Shown: positions 1-8,729 of the stretch, piece after piece
Layout of the letters: each line of letters starts with the position of its first letter
How positions within the stretch are numbered: position 1 is the stretch's first letter
NCBI GenBank assembly: GCA_900314355.1
Contig: OMUY01000091.1
Location: 1-62,432, forward strand
DNA from: an uncultured Eubacteriales bacterium
GTDB taxonomy: Bacteria; Bacillota; Clostridia; Oscillospirales; Acutalibacteraceae
Length of the DNA stretch: 62,432 nucleotides
Direction of reading: 5' to 3'
Program-made: the position numbers and the translations under genes
Notes under the pieces: generated by a model
Databases searched by the model: none
What the model was told of the DNA's origin: nothing
What the model saw: only the letters and a program-made list of their open reading frames with translations

Positions 1-10
1 AGGAATTGAT

Positions 11-649
11 ATGTACTATAAAAAAATCATCGCAGTGTTTATCTCTCTCGTTTTGACGTTGTCGGTGGCTTCGCCGTGTTTTGCAGAGGATTATTCGTCT
101 GAAACGTCATCGGAAGAAAATTTGAAAGATATCTACGTTCAAAATATTGATGCGGGTTATTTTGACAAATTAGGTGATTTGGATTTCGACAATAATGTAA
201 CTGCTCTCGACGCGAGAATCGCTTTAAGAGTATCGGCGAAACTCGCTGAAATTTCTGATGACCGGGTAAAATACTCCGATATTGATGGGGATGGGAAAAT
301 TTCAGCCGGTGACGCAAGAAAAATATTGAGAATATCCGCTAAACTTGACGCGAAAGAAGCAAAATGCACTTATGATATCAAGGTCGGACAAACTTTGCAT
401 ATTGATAGAATATTAGTCTCGAGAAGCTATTTCGCTTGGACTCATAATGACATAGACAATCTTGAAATACTTCAAACAACAGAGTCTACAACAAAAGAGC
501 CAAAACCCGGTGACGGTGTTTACCAAAATTTTGCGATCACCGCAAAAAAATCCGGAGTATATATCGTTAAATTTGAAAACAAACCGGTTTTCGATACATT
601 GAATACGGATGACAAAATTTTGACAATCGTAATTAACGCGGCGGCGTAA
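11..649 (+). CDS. Secreted dockerin-like repeat protein
   Basis: A 212-residue exported protein. Residues 1-25 form a signal peptide (basic start, hydrophobic core, then SPCFA as a likely cleavage site). Two dockerin-type calcium-binding repeats follow at about residues 55-78 and 89-112; each has a D-x-D-x-D/N loop followed by a DAR-x-x-LR helix. The last 95 residues are a small beta-rich domain that loosely resembles chagasin-type (I42) protease inhibitors, but I am not confident of that. Type I dockerins normally bind cohesins on a scaffold; no cohesin is seen in this window. The same repeat type occurs in the protein at 11514. A terminator follows at 684-715. The start has AGGAA about five bases upstream. 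Confidence 0.8.
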   Translation: MYYKKIIAVFISLVLTLSVASPCFAEDYSSETSSEENLKDIYVQNIDAGYFDKLGDLDFDNNVTALDARIALRVSAKLAEISDDRVKYSDIDGDGKISAGDARKILRISAKLDAKEAKCTYDIKVGQTLHIDRILVSRSYFAWTHNDIDNLEILQTTESTTKEPKPGDGVYQNFAITAKKSGVYIVKFENKPVFDTLNTDDKILTIVINAAA

Positions 650-683
650 AAAATCGCGGATTAGAATTGCAGCGGAAAAAAAG

Positions 684-715
684 AAAGCAGGTCGGCAAAA
701 GACCTGCTTTTTTTT
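684..715 (+). terminator. Rho-independent terminator
   Basis: A perfect 10-bp stem (AAAGCAGGTC / GACCTGCTTT) with a 7-base loop runs into a continuous T tract. It lies 35 bases after the dockerin-like gene and ends its transcript. Confidence 0.9.
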
Positions 716-770
716 GCGATGATACAAGCGATAATTTAATATCGGCTTTTAATTTAGGCTTAATTTAAAC

Positions 771-881
771 CTATTTCCCGATATCTCTTTTTTTTCCGGG
801 AAGTTTTTCCGAATGAAGCTCTTTAAGTTTTCCCGCTCCGAAAAGAACCTTCGCCGGCATGCAGAAATTGAAATTGTTCAT
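771..881 (-). pseudogene. 5' remnant of an iron-containing alcohol dehydrogenase
   Basis: On the minus strand an AAAGGAG ribosome site precedes an ATG at 881 and 36 codons, ending in TAG at 771. The peptide has the typical N-terminus of group III iron-dependent alcohol dehydrogenases (lactaldehyde reductase / butanol dehydrogenase type): F-x-F-x-M-P-A-K-V-L-F-G-A-G-K, which is the first strand and the start of the nucleotide-binding region. A full enzyme has about 380-390 residues. After residue ~30 the match stops, and nothing more of the gene is seen downstream on this strand, so this looks like a large deletion that left the start region and its ribosome site. It could instead be a short expressed peptide, but the family match makes decay more likely. 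Confidence 0.7.
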
Positions 882-1011
882 TGTTAATATCTCCTTTTTC
901 GTTTTGTTTACGGCCAGGATATTCCGACAGCGGAAATTTTTACAGGACATTCAAAAGGTATTTCGGCTTAACGCCGAGGGAATATATAAAGAAATAAAAA
1001 AATATAAAAGA

Positions 1012-1050
1012 AAAACAGAAGCGGCTCCGTAATGGAACCGCTTTTGTTTG
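1012..1050 (-). terminator. Terminator of the downstream flavoenzyme gene
   Basis: Read on the minus strand, GCGGTTCC and GGAGCCGC pair with one G-U, flanked by A/T arms, and run into TTCTGTTTTT. It sits about 40 bases beyond the stop of the flavoenzyme gene that ends at 1092. Confidence 0.75.
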
Positions 1051-1091
1051 AAAGGAAAAGACAACAAACAAAAAAATTTACAGCTTTTTTG

Positions 1092-3161
1092 TCAGATTTT
1101 CATCGCGGCGTCCCATGCGCCCCAGATGACTGATCTCAGGTTGCCTACTTTTTCGGCGTCGCCTACTACGTAAACATTTCTGTGTCTCCAGTCGTTCCAT
1201 TCCGGTTTGATGAGAGGAGTCGGTATATAGCCTACGGATGTGATTACGGTGTCGGCTTTTACCTTAATCTGTTTTTCGTTTTTCTCTTTGATTATAACAT
1301 AGTCATCGCCTATCTCGGATACGCCCGATTCAAGATATACGGGAACTTTGTTTACCTTAAAATAATCTCTGAGATAAGAAGAGTTTGCAAGGCAAAGATT
1401 TCTGACGGCCATCAGGTCGTTTTTCATCTCCACTATTGTCGGATTTTTTCCTTCGAGTTTTAAGTCGTAAGCTATTTCGCAGCCTGTCAGACCTCCGCCT
1501 ATTATTACGACGTTTTCGCCTGCTTTTGAAGGATCGAGAAGGTAGTCGACGGCGTCAATGGCTCTTTCCGCTCCGGGAAGATGAAGTTTTCTCGCTTTTG
1601 AACCTGTGGCGACTATTACGGCGTCTGCTCCGAGCGAATCGACGTCATTAATTTCGGTGTTGAGATGAACAGGTATACCGTATTCTTTAAGCTGAGTTTT
1701 ATACCATTCGATAAGCCTTCTGTCGTTATCCTTGTACGGTGATGACGCGGCTGCTATGAATACTCCTCCGAGTTCGCCCGTCTTTTCGTAAATTTCGGGG
1801 CTGTGTCCTCTCTTTTTCAGGACGATAGCCGACTCCATACCGCCTACTCCGCCGCCTATTATCGCGACTTTTTTCGGATGTCTTGTCGGAACTATCTTGT
1901 ATTTGTTCGAGTGCATCGTCTCGGGATTTAAGGCGCAGCGGCACATATGAATAGTATCAAAGAAATCCTGCTCGTTTCCGTGGCCTTCGTATTTTGTAAG
2001 GTCAAAGCAGGCGTTGTGGCAGCATATGCATGGTTTTATATCCTTTTCGTCGTCGTGAATCATCTTTGTGACCCAGGCGGGATCCGTAAGGAACTGTCTG
2101 CCTACGGCGACGGCGTCTATCTTGCCGTTCTTTACTGCTTCCGAACTTGCGTCCATAGTCATTCTTCCGGCGCAAACTACGGGGATATCGACGAATTTCT
2201 TTATATGCTCTACATCTGCAAGGTTGCAGTTTTTGGGCATGTACGCCGGCGGATGGCACCAGTACCACGCATCGTATGTTCCGTTGTCGCAGTTGAGCAT
2301 ATCGTAGCCTGCGTCCTGAAGATATTTAGCGGCCTTTTCGGATTCGGCCATATCTCTTCCGGCTTCGATGAAATCCTCACCCGGCATAGCTCCCTCGCGG
2401 AAGCCTTTTGTCTTTGAAACTACGGAATATCTGAGCGTTACCGGATAATCCTCTCCGCATCTCTCTTTGATGGTCTTGACTATTTCAACAGGGAATCTGT
2501 ATCTGTTTTCAAACGAGCCGCCGTATTCGTCTGTTCTGTGGTTCGTATATTTTGTCGTGAACTGGTCAAGAAGATATCCTTCGTGAACGGCGTGTACCTC
2601 TACGCCGTCTACTCCCGCCCATTTGCAAAGTCTCGCTGTCTCGCCGAACGCATAAACTATGTCGGCTATTTCTTTCTTTGTTATGGCTCTTGTCTTTATG
2701 TCCGCCCATCTGTTGGGAAGCTCCGACGGAGCCGCCGTGCAGTATTCCATATCCATGAAAGGCTTTGTAAGAGTGTGAAGAGTCTTGTCGGTCGCGAGTT
2801 TGGCGAGAAAATCCGATAAAGCCATAGACCTGCCGAATCCTGCCGTGAGCTGCACGAAAAGCTTTGCCCCCGTCTTGTGGATTTCGTCCATGTAATCTCT
2901 CAAGTCTTTGAACATCTTTTGATTTGTGTAAAGCCAGCGTCTGCCCATTACGTCTCTTACGGGCGCAATGCCGGGCATAACTAATCCGCAGTTGTTCTGC
3001 GCTATCGTCAGAAGCAGTTTTGCCGCCTCTTTGTCAAAATGACACGGCTCCATAAATCCGAAAAGACATGTTCCGCCCATCGGGGCTAAGACTATTCTGT
3101 TCTTTATTTCAACGTCGCGTATTTTCCACGGCGTGAACAGAGCGTCGTATTCCTGATTCAT
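1092..3161 (-). CDS. NADH:flavin oxidoreductase, 2-enoate / 2,4-dienoyl-CoA reductase family
   Basis: A 689-residue multidomain flavoenzyme of the Old Yellow Enzyme class with fused FAD/NAD(P) domains (FadH / 2-enoate reductase / BaiCD-like). Residues 1-370 form the FMN TIM barrel, with the LAPMGG start and the H-A-V-H-E-G-Y-L-L-D-Q active-site region near 190-200. Cysteines C378, C381 and C385 plus the C407/C409 pair fit the single [4Fe-4S] cluster of this family. A dinucleotide-binding GGGVGG motif near 435 and a second GGGLTG motif further on form the pyridine-nucleotide/FAD module. The family moves hydride from NAD(P)H to activated C=C bonds of enoates or enoyl-CoAs; the true substrate cannot be read from sequence. 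It is transcribed alone from the promoter at 3240-3268. Length is close to the family norm. Confidence 0.9.
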   Translation of the reverse strand: MNQEYDALFTPWKIRDVEIKNRIVLAPMGGTCLFGFMEPCHFDKEAAKLLLTIAQNNCGLVMPGIAPVRDVMGRRWLYTNQKMFKDLRDYMDEIHKTGAKLFVQLTAGFGRSMALSDFLAKLATDKTLHTLTKPFMDMEYCTAAPSELPNRWADIKTRAITKKEIADIVYAFGETARLCKWAGVDGVEVHAVHEGYLLDQFTTKYTNHRTDEYGGSFENRYRFPVEIVKTIKERCGEDYPVTLRYSVVSKTKGFREGAMPGEDFIEAGRDMAESEKAAKYLQDAGYDMLNCDNGTYDAWYWCHPPAYMPKNCNLADVEHIKKFVDIPVVCAGRMTMDASSEAVKNGKIDAVAVGRQFLTDPAWVTKMIHDDEKDIKPCICCHNACFDLTKYEGHGNEQDFFDTIHMCRCALNPETMHSNKYKIVPTRHPKKVAIIGGGVGGMESAIVLKKRGHSPEIYEKTGELGGVFIAAASSPYKDNDRRLIEWYKTQLKEYGIPVHLNTEINDVDSLGADAVIVATGSKARKLHLPGAERAIDAVDYLLDPSKAGENVVIIGGGLTGCEIAYDLKLEGKNPTIVEMKNDLMAVRNLCLANSSYLRDYFKVNKVPVYLESGVSEIGDDYVIIKEKNEKQIKVKADTVITSVGYIPTPLIKPEWNDWRHRNVYVVGDAEKVGNLRSVIWGAWDAAMKI

Positions 3162-3239
3162 AAAGTTTTTCTCCTTAACAAAATTTATAAATTAGAAAAA
3201 TGAATAAATGATTTTATAAGATGTTATAAAATTCAATTA

Positions 3240-3268
3240 ATTATATAATAAATTTTCTACAATTACAA
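3240..3268 (-). promoter_or_regulatory. Sigma-A-type promoter of the flavoenzyme gene
   Basis: On the minus strand, TTGTAA (3268-3263) and TATAAT (3245-3240) are 17 bases apart. The start codon at 3161 leaves a leader of about 70 bases. The intergenic stretch 3162-3405 is otherwise very AT-rich and shows no gene. Confidence 0.65.
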
Positions 3269-3362
3269 GGTGTTTTACTTTATTTTCGGACAGACAATTT
3301 TTATTTTTTTGTTTTGCGCATCAAAAAACCGGATTTAATATTTTTATCTTATTTTTTTTACG

Positions 3363-3391
3363 TTGATATTAAATATTGCGCGTGTTATAAT
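3363..3391 (+). promoter_or_regulatory. Sigma-A-type promoter
   Basis: TTGATA at 3363-3368 and TATAAT at 3386-3391 are 17 bases apart. Transcription would begin near 3398, only about eight bases before the ATG at 3406, so that ATG would have almost no leader. Confidence 0.7.
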
Positions 3392-3475
3392 ATACAAGTG
3401 TTATTATGCAGGATAGTGCTTATTTTCGCCTTTTAAATAATAAGGCGGAATTCGGCGGCGATATAAAGATTTTTT

Positions 3476-4189
3476 TTGAGACGGTGTGTTGAATTGGGCA
3501 TATATTCTTATAAAGAACTTAAACATATTGACAATCTGATTTTTCACGATAAATTTGTAAATCTCTACGGCTGCGATCAGGAATGGTTTCCGAGGGAAAT
3601 ACAGCGGCTTTCGGGCTGCGGTCCAACAGTCGCGTCCGATATAGTAATTTACAATATGCTGAAGTACAATCCCGATTTTGTGGACGGCACGAAGGAAGAC
3701 GCCCTGTCTGTCATGAATTACGTCTGGGATTACGTGACTCCGGGGATAAACGGTATTCCTTCCGGAAAAATATTTACCGAAAAATTCAAGACAATGGCCG
3801 ACGCAAATAAAAGGCGCGTCGAATTTCAGATACTTGAGGTTCCGGAGGACAAACGGTTCAGACCCGACTACGACGATATCGCGAATATCATAAAGGAAGG
3901 TCTTATATCGGATCAGCCCGTCGCATTTTTGAATATCGACTCCGGGCACGTGAAAAATCTTGACGATTATCACTGGGTGGTGATTATAGGCGCGGAATTT
4001 GACAACGACGACTGTGTTATCAGAATTTTTGACGAAGGCGTTGAAAAAGAATTGTCAATTTCCGAATGGGAGAGCAAAACCGTCAGAGGCGGCGCTCTCG
4101 TATATTTAAAAAGCGTCGAATGGAATGTTGCAGACAAGAAGCTTGACTTGACCGCAAACGAAATAAACGAAAAAGAGACGGAAGATTGA
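3476..4189 (+). CDS. Cysteine-peptidase-like (C39-like fold) protein; start uncertain
   Basis: I do not recognise a named family with certainty. Two features suggest a papain/C39-like cysteine peptidase fold: a G-C-G-P-T-V-A-S segment, like the nucleophile-Cys loop, and Y-H-W-V-V-I-I-G about 115 residues later, like the catalytic-His strand. The acidic residues in IRIFDEG could be the third member. No signal peptide is seen, so it may act in the cytoplasm or lack its true N-terminus. The only near-start codon here is a TTG at 3476 with no good ribosome site. A second frame opens at ATG 3406 and runs through a T8 tract (3470-3477) before stopping at 3492. With seven Ts the two frames would join into one longer protein, so this ORF may be the 3' part of a frameshifted or slippage-read gene. 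Confidence 0.6.
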   Translation: MRRCVELGIYSYKELKHIDNLIFHDKFVNLYGCDQEWFPREIQRLSGCGPTVASDIVIYNMLKYNPDFVDGTKEDALSVMNYVWDYVTPGINGIPSGKIFTEKFKTMADANKRRVEFQILEVPEDKRFRPDYDDIANIIKEGLISDQPVAFLNIDSGHVKNLDDYHWVVIIGAEFDNDDCVIRIFDEGVEKELSISEWESKTVRGGALVYLKSVEWNVADKKLDLTANEINEKETED

Positions 4190-4278
4190 ACATAATTTCT
4201 TTCGAAAAAAAAGAAAGAAAAATATATCCCGCTTAAATTTTTGGGCAGTTTGGCAGGATAGAAAATATTGGTGTATTT

Positions 4279-5163
4279 ATGAATTTCAGAGATTTAAAAC
4301 TTGATGACATTCCGGCAGCGATGCCGTATTTCAACAAGATGAAATCGAGAACGTGCGATTTTACGGTAGGCGGAATGTTCATGTGGAGAGACTACTACAA
4401 AATGCAATGCTGTTTTTCGGATGATACTTTTTTCACAAGGCTTTACAACAGCGACGGGCATATGTATTACTATCTTCCTTTGTCCGACGACATAAGAAAA
4501 AGCGTAGACGAGATACTTGACGACCAGATGAAAACGGTTCATTCGGTAAGATTCGCGACTGTTCCGTCCGAATATCTTTCGGTGTTTTCCGGACTTCCGT
4601 ACAACATAGAGATAACCGCCTACGAGGATTACTACGATTATCTCTACTATTCCGAGGAAATGAGAAATTTCGCGGGCAGAAGATTTGCCGGTCAGAGAAA
4701 TCACATACATAAATTTTTAAAGACGAGCGGCGATTGGAATTTCAAAGTTATCGAAGAGGAAGACCTGCCTGAAATAAACAGATTCTTCGTAAATTACATC
4801 GCAACAAGACAGAAGGATTCGGATGAATTTGACGAGGAGAACAGGAAAGTAAAAGAGGTTCTCAATGACATCGGGCGCTATAACATGAAAGGCGGCGTTT
4901 TGAGACAGAAAGGCGAGGTTGTCGGATTTTCTCTCGGAGAAATACTCGGCGACACATGTTATGTCCACATAGAAAAATCATCGAGGGACGTGCCGGGAGC
5001 TTATCAGATGCTCGTAAATCAGTTCGCTAAGATGTTCACGGACGATTCCATAAAATATATGAACAGGGAAGAGGATATGGGCGACCTCGGTTTGAGAGCG
5101 AGCAAAAACTCTTATCATCCCTGCGACAAGCTCAGAAAATATACGGTTATTGTAAAAAGATAA
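4279..5163 (+). CDS. DUF2156 (LPG synthase C-terminal, GNAT-type) protein
   Basis: A 294-residue soluble protein of the DUF2156 type. It has the tandem acyltransferase-like fold also found at the C-terminus of lysyl-phosphatidylglycerol synthases. Seen in sequence: the N-terminal cap with CDFTVGGMFMWRDYY, then F-A-G-Q-R-N-H-I-H-K-F and, near the end, YMNREEDMGDLGLRASK-x-S-YHP, which matches the family's conserved C-terminal stretch. There are no membrane segments, so it is not a full MprF. The substrate is unknown; aminoacyl or acyl transfer to a lipid or small molecule is the general expectation. It lies 30 bases before trpS, probably co-transcribed. The ribosome site is weak (GGTGTATTT before ATG). 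Confidence 0.8.
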   Translation: MNFRDLKLDDIPAAMPYFNKMKSRTCDFTVGGMFMWRDYYKMQCCFSDDTFFTRLYNSDGHMYYYLPLSDDIRKSVDEILDDQMKTVHSVRFATVPSEYLSVFSGLPYNIEITAYEDYYDYLYYSEEMRNFAGRRFAGQRNHIHKFLKTSGDWNFKVIEEEDLPEINRFFVNYIATRQKDSDEFDEENRKVKEVLNDIGRYNMKGGVLRQKGEVVGFSLGEILGDTCYVHIEKSSRDVPGAYQMLVNQFAKMFTDDSIKYMNREEDMGDLGLRASKNSYHPCDKLRKYTVIVKR

Positions 5164-5193
5164 AAAAATAATTATTTTCGGGGGAAATTAAAA

Positions 5194-6237
5194 ATGGGAA
5201 AAATAATACTTACCGGCGACCGTCCCACGGGCAGGCTTCACGTCGGACATTATGTAGGTTCGCTCAAAAGAAGAGTGGAGCTTCAAAACAGCGGAGAATT
5301 TGATAAAATCAATATAATGATAGCCGACGCTCAGGCGCTTACCGACAATTTCGAAAATCCGAAAAAGGTCAGGGACAACGTGCTTGAAGTGGCTCTTGAC
5401 TACCTTGCGGTAGGACTTGATCCGAAAAAATCGACTCTCTTTATTCAGTCGCAGATACAGGAACTGCCGGAGCTTACCGTATATTATATGAACCTCGTCA
5501 CTTTGGCAAGGCTTGAACGAAATCCTACCGTAAAATCCGAGCTCAAGCAGAAGCATTTTGACGGAGGCGTTCCGGTGGGATTTATAAATTATCCCATTTC
5601 GCAGACGGCCGATATCACAGCTTTTTTGGCTGATACCGTTCCTGTTGGCGAGGATCAGCTTCCAATGATAGAGCAGGCGAGGGAAATAGTCAGAAGCTTT
5701 AATTTAATCTACGGTGAAACTCTTGTGGAACCCAAAGCCGTTCTCCCCGGCAACCGGGCATGTCTGAGACTTCCCGGAACCGACGGAAAAGCGAAAATGA
5801 GCAAATCTTTAGGCAACTGCATTTATCTTGCCGACAGCCCGGAGGACATAAAATATAAAGTAATGAACATGTTCACCGACCCGAATCATCTTAAAGTGTC
5901 GGACCCCGGAAACACAAAAGACAACCCGGTATTTATATATCTTGACGCTTTCTGCGAGGACAGATATTTTGAGGAGTTTCTGCCTGAGTACAAAAATCTT
6001 GACGAGCTCAAAGCGCATTACGAAAGAGGCGGACTCGGCGACGTAAAGGTAAAAAAATTCCTCAACAACGTAATTCAGGAAACTCTCAGACCCATAAGAG
6101 AGAGAAGAGAGGAATTTGCGAAAGACCCCGCCGAGGTCATGAATATACTCAAAAAGGGAAGCGAGGACGCGGAAAAGACTGCCGCCGAGACGCTTTCAAA
6201 AGTTAAACACGCAATGATGATAGATTATTTCGGCTAA
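5194..6237 (+). CDS. trpS: Tryptophanyl-tRNA synthetase
   Basis: A cytoplasmic class I aminoacyl-tRNA synthetase that charges tRNA-Trp. The HIGH-type signature H-V-G-H is at residues 16-19 within [16 protein letters not shown], and KMSKS is at 201-205, both intact. The length of 347 residues is usual for bacterial TrpRS. The strong GGGGGAA ribosome site sits 8-10 bases before the ATG. No T-box leader is seen upstream; the gene follows the DUF2156 gene closely, so it does not look tryptophan-regulated through a leader here. Confidence 0.97.
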   Translation: MGKIILTGDRPTGRLHVGHYVGSLKRRVELQNSGEFDKINIMIADAQALTDNFENPKKVRDNVLEVALDYLAVGLDPKKSTLFIQSQIQELPELTVYYMNLVTLARLERNPTVKSELKQKHFDGGVPVGFINYPISQTADITAFLADTVPVGEDQLPMIEQAREIVRSFNLIYGETLVEPKAVLPGNRACLRLPGTDGKAKMSKSLGNCIYLADSPEDIKYKVMNMFTDPNHLKVSDPGNTKDNPVFIYLDAFCEDRYFEEFLPEYKNLDELKAHYERGGLGDVKVKKFLNNVIQETLRPIRERREEFAKDPAEVMNILKKGSEDAEKTAAETLSKVKHAMMIDYFG

Positions 6238-6252
6238 AAGGTAAATATAAAT

Positions 6253-7866
6253 ATGGAGATAAGACTTCTTTCGACGCTTGCGAAAGTGATGAGCGATAAG
6301 ATATACGGCGGTTTTTCATCCGGTGAGCTTACTATGCTTTCGAACCTTCCGGACGCTTTTATAGCTTCCGTCAACCCTGATTCTGACGGAAAAATCAGCC
6401 TGAGCATCGAATCAAGCCTTAAAACAGAAATATTTTTTGAAAAAAAAGTATTCGTCGGCAGAACCAAGCCGGACGACGCCGACGACTACTATGTGGGCGG
6501 AGGGAAAAGCGGATATTATCCAGACGCTCTTATAAAAACATGCGAATGCGACGGAAAAAGGGGAGAATGGTCATCCTTCAGAATTGAAATAATCCCCGAC
6601 GGAAGAACGGGAGACTTTCCCGTAAAAGTAACGGTTAAAAACGGCATTTTAAAAGCATCGGTTAACGAAACGGTTCATATTCTTCCGGGAAAATATCCCG
6701 AACAGTCTCTTATCTGCACTCACTGGTTCCATACCGATTGCCTCGCGCTCACATATAAGACCGAAGTCTTTTCGGAAAAATACTGGACTCTTGTTTCAAA
6801 TTATATGAAAACAGCCGCTTCAAACGGTATAAACTCTGTATTGACCCCGCTTTTTACGCCCCCTCTCGACACCGAAAAAGGCGGCGAAAGACTTACCGTT
6901 CAGCTTGTATCCGTGACTGTAAATTCAAAGGGGAAATACAAATTCGGATTTGACAATCTGAAAAAATGGATAGATACGGCCGACAGCGCCGGAATAAAAT
7001 ATTTTGAATTTTCGCACTTGTACACCCAGTGGGGAGCGAAGCACGCGCCGAAAATTATTGCAAAGACAAAAGACGGCGAAAAGAGAATTTTCGGCTGGGA
7101 GACAAAATCAACATCGAAAAAATACAGAGATTTTCTCGAACAGTTCGCGAGAGCTTTGAAAATCAAGCTAAGGCAATGGAAAACAGAGGACAGAGTGATT
7201 TTTCACGTGTCCGACGAGCCTAACGGCGCCCAGATAAGAAAATACAAAAAAGCCGCCGATGAGATTAAAAAGCTTTTCGGAGAATATAAAATAATCGACG
7301 CCTGTTCGGAGATTAAATATTACGAAAAAGGCGTAATAAAAAATCCCGTGCCGAGTATAGCTTCAATAGAGGATTTTTACGGAAAAGTTCCCGAACTTTG
7401 GACTTATTACTGCTGCGGACCCGGAAACGATTACCTTCCGAACAGGTTTATAGCCATGCCTAATCTCAGAATAAGAATTATCGGCATGATAATGTTCAGA
7501 TACGATGTGAAAGGTTTCCTGCACTGGGGCTACAACTACTGGTTTACTCAGCTGTCAAAGGAACTTGTAAATCCTTACGAGCAGACCGACTCGGGCGGCA
7601 AATTCCCCGGCGGCGACGGCTTTGTTGTATATCCCGGCGATAACTGCGAACCTACAGAATCGGTGAGACTTAAAGTTTTTGCCGACGCCGTGAGGGATTA
7701 CGAGCTTCTAAGGGAAATCGAAAGAAAAAAAAGCAGGGAGGAAGCTCTGAAATATCTGACTTATGACGGGCAGCTTATTTCAAACAAAAACTATCCTCAT
7801 TCCGAGGAGTGGTTTATAAAAACGAGAAATAAAATGATGGAGGACTTATCAAATGAAATTCACTAA
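6253..7866 (+). CDS. DUF4091 / GH123-like glycosidase
   Basis: A 537-residue protein of the DUF4091 type, the catalytic half of the GH123 fold (GH123 members are beta-N-acetylgalactosaminidases that use substrate-assisted catalysis). The C-terminal half carries the recognisable parts: H-V-S-D-E-P near residue 315, where the D-E pair fits the catalytic acid and its partner, then LRIIGMIMFRYDVKGFLHWG with the aromatic-lined barrel end, and F-A-D-A-V-R-D-Y-E-L-L near the terminus. The N-terminal 200 residues are beta-rich. There is no signal peptide, so it should act in the cytoplasm on imported oligosaccharide. The stop overlaps the dapF start by 14 bases, which forces co-expression with a lysine-pathway gene. 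The exact substrate is unknown. Confidence 0.8.
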   Translation: MEIRLLSTLAKVMSDKIYGGFSSGELTMLSNLPDAFIASVNPDSDGKISLSIESSLKTEIFFEKKVFVGRTKPDDADDYYVGGGKSGYYPDALIKTCECDGKRGEWSSFRIEIIPDGRTGDFPVKVTVKNGILKASVNETVHILPGKYPEQSLICTHWFHTDCLALTYKTEVFSEKYWTLVSNYMKTAASNGINSVLTPLFTPPLDTEKGGERLTVQLVSVTVNSKGKYKFGFDNLKKWIDTADSAGIKYFEFSHLYTQWGAKHAPKIIAKTKDGEKRIFGWETKSTSKKYRDFLEQFARALKIKLRQWKTEDRVIFHVSDEPNGAQIRKYKKAADEIKKLFGEYKIIDACSEIKYYEKGVIKNPVPSIASIEDFYGKVPELWTYYCCGPGNDYLPNRFIAMPNLRIRIIGMIMFRYDVKGFLHWGYNYWFTQLSKELVNPYEQTDSGGKFPGGDGFVVYPGDNCEPTESVRLKVFADAVRDYELLREIERKKSREEALKYLTYDGQLISNKNYPHSEEWFIKTRNKMMEDLSNEIH

Positions 7867-8689
7867 AATGCAGGGATGCGGAAATAATTACATCTATGTG
7901 AACTGCTTTGAAGAAGACGTGAAAAACAGGGGAGAAGCGTCCAAATTCGTATCGGATATTCATTTTGGCATAGGTTCGGACGGACTTATCTGCATCTGCC
8001 CGTCGGACAAGGCCGACTGCATGATGGATATTTACAATGCGGACGGCTCTCAGGGAAAAATGTGCGGCAACGGAGTAAGATGCGTTGCGAAATACGTATA
8101 TGACAACGGCATAGCGAAAAAAGACGTCATAACAGTCGAAACTTTAAGCGGAATAAAGACTATAGAAGTTAAGGCTAAAGACGGGAAAGTATACGAAGCC
8201 TCCGTCGATATGGGAGAGCCGATTTTAAAGCCGTCCGAGATACCTGTTTTATTTGACGGAGACACGGCGATAGGCAAAGATATTGAAGTTGGCGGCAAAA
8301 ATTACAAGGCTACATTTGTTTCAATGGGAAATCCCCACGCCGTTGTATATGTAGACGACGTAAATAAGGTGGACATCGAAAAAACCGGTCCGCTTTTTGA
8401 AAATCACAGGCTTTTCCCCGACAGAATAAACACCGAATTTATAAAAGTGATTGATTTCGATACTCTTGATATGAGGGTTTGGGAAAGAGGTTCAGGCGAG
8501 ACGTTCGCATGCGGCACGGGCGCGTGCGCCGCTGCTGTTTCATCCGTCCTGAACGGTTTCTGCAAAAAAGGCGAGGAGATAACTATCCACCTTCGCGGAG
8601 GAGACCTCAAGATAACATGGCTTGAAAACAACCACGTCAGAATGATAGGCCCTGCTGTTACGGTCTGCACGGGAGAAATCGACGTTTAA
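7853..8689 (+). CDS. dapF: Diaminopimelate epimerase
   Basis: It converts LL- to meso-diaminopimelate for lysine and peptidoglycan, in the cytoplasm and without a cofactor. Both catalytic cysteines are present: C71 in M-C-G-N-G-V-R-C and C220 in F-A-C-G-T-G-A-C. The N-terminal M-x-G-C-G-N-N motif and the length (278 residues) are typical. The start ATG lies inside the end of the DUF4091 gene. With dapL 40 bases downstream it forms the last two steps of the aminotransferase variant of the lysine pathway. Confidence 0.97.
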   Translation: MKFTKMQGCGNNYIYVNCFEEDVKNRGEASKFVSDIHFGIGSDGLICICPSDKADCMMDIYNADGSQGKMCGNGVRCVAKYVYDNGIAKKDVITVETLSGIKTIEVKAKDGKVYEASVDMGEPILKPSEIPVLFDGDTAIGKDIEVGGKNYKATFVSMGNPHAVVYVDDVNKVDIEKTGPLFENHRLFPDRINTEFIKVIDFDTLDMRVWERGSGETFACGTGACAAAVSSVLNGFCKKGEEITIHLRGGDLKITWLENNHVRMIGPAVTVCTGEIDV

Positions 8690-8729
8690 TTTTTTTAAAA
8701 AATATTTTGGCAGGAGAGTAAAATAGAAT

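Noticed and set aside
1947-2417. 156-codon open frame on the + strand inside the OYE-type gene
   Set aside because: Antisense shadow of a well-supported minus-strand enzyme; no ribosome site and no recognisable motif.
3404-3973. 189-codon minus-strand frame over the peptidase-like gene
   Set aside because: Antisense to the better-supported + frame; no promoter or ribosome site.
4195-4230. Terminator after the peptidase-like gene
   Set aside because: TTTCTTTC and GAAAGAAA can pair, but the stem has almost no strong pairs and is followed by A rather than T on the + strand.
5164-5193. T-box leader for trpS (and similarly for serS and argS)
   Set aside because: The spaces before these genes are 25-110 bases and lack the T-box sequence and antiterminator layout.
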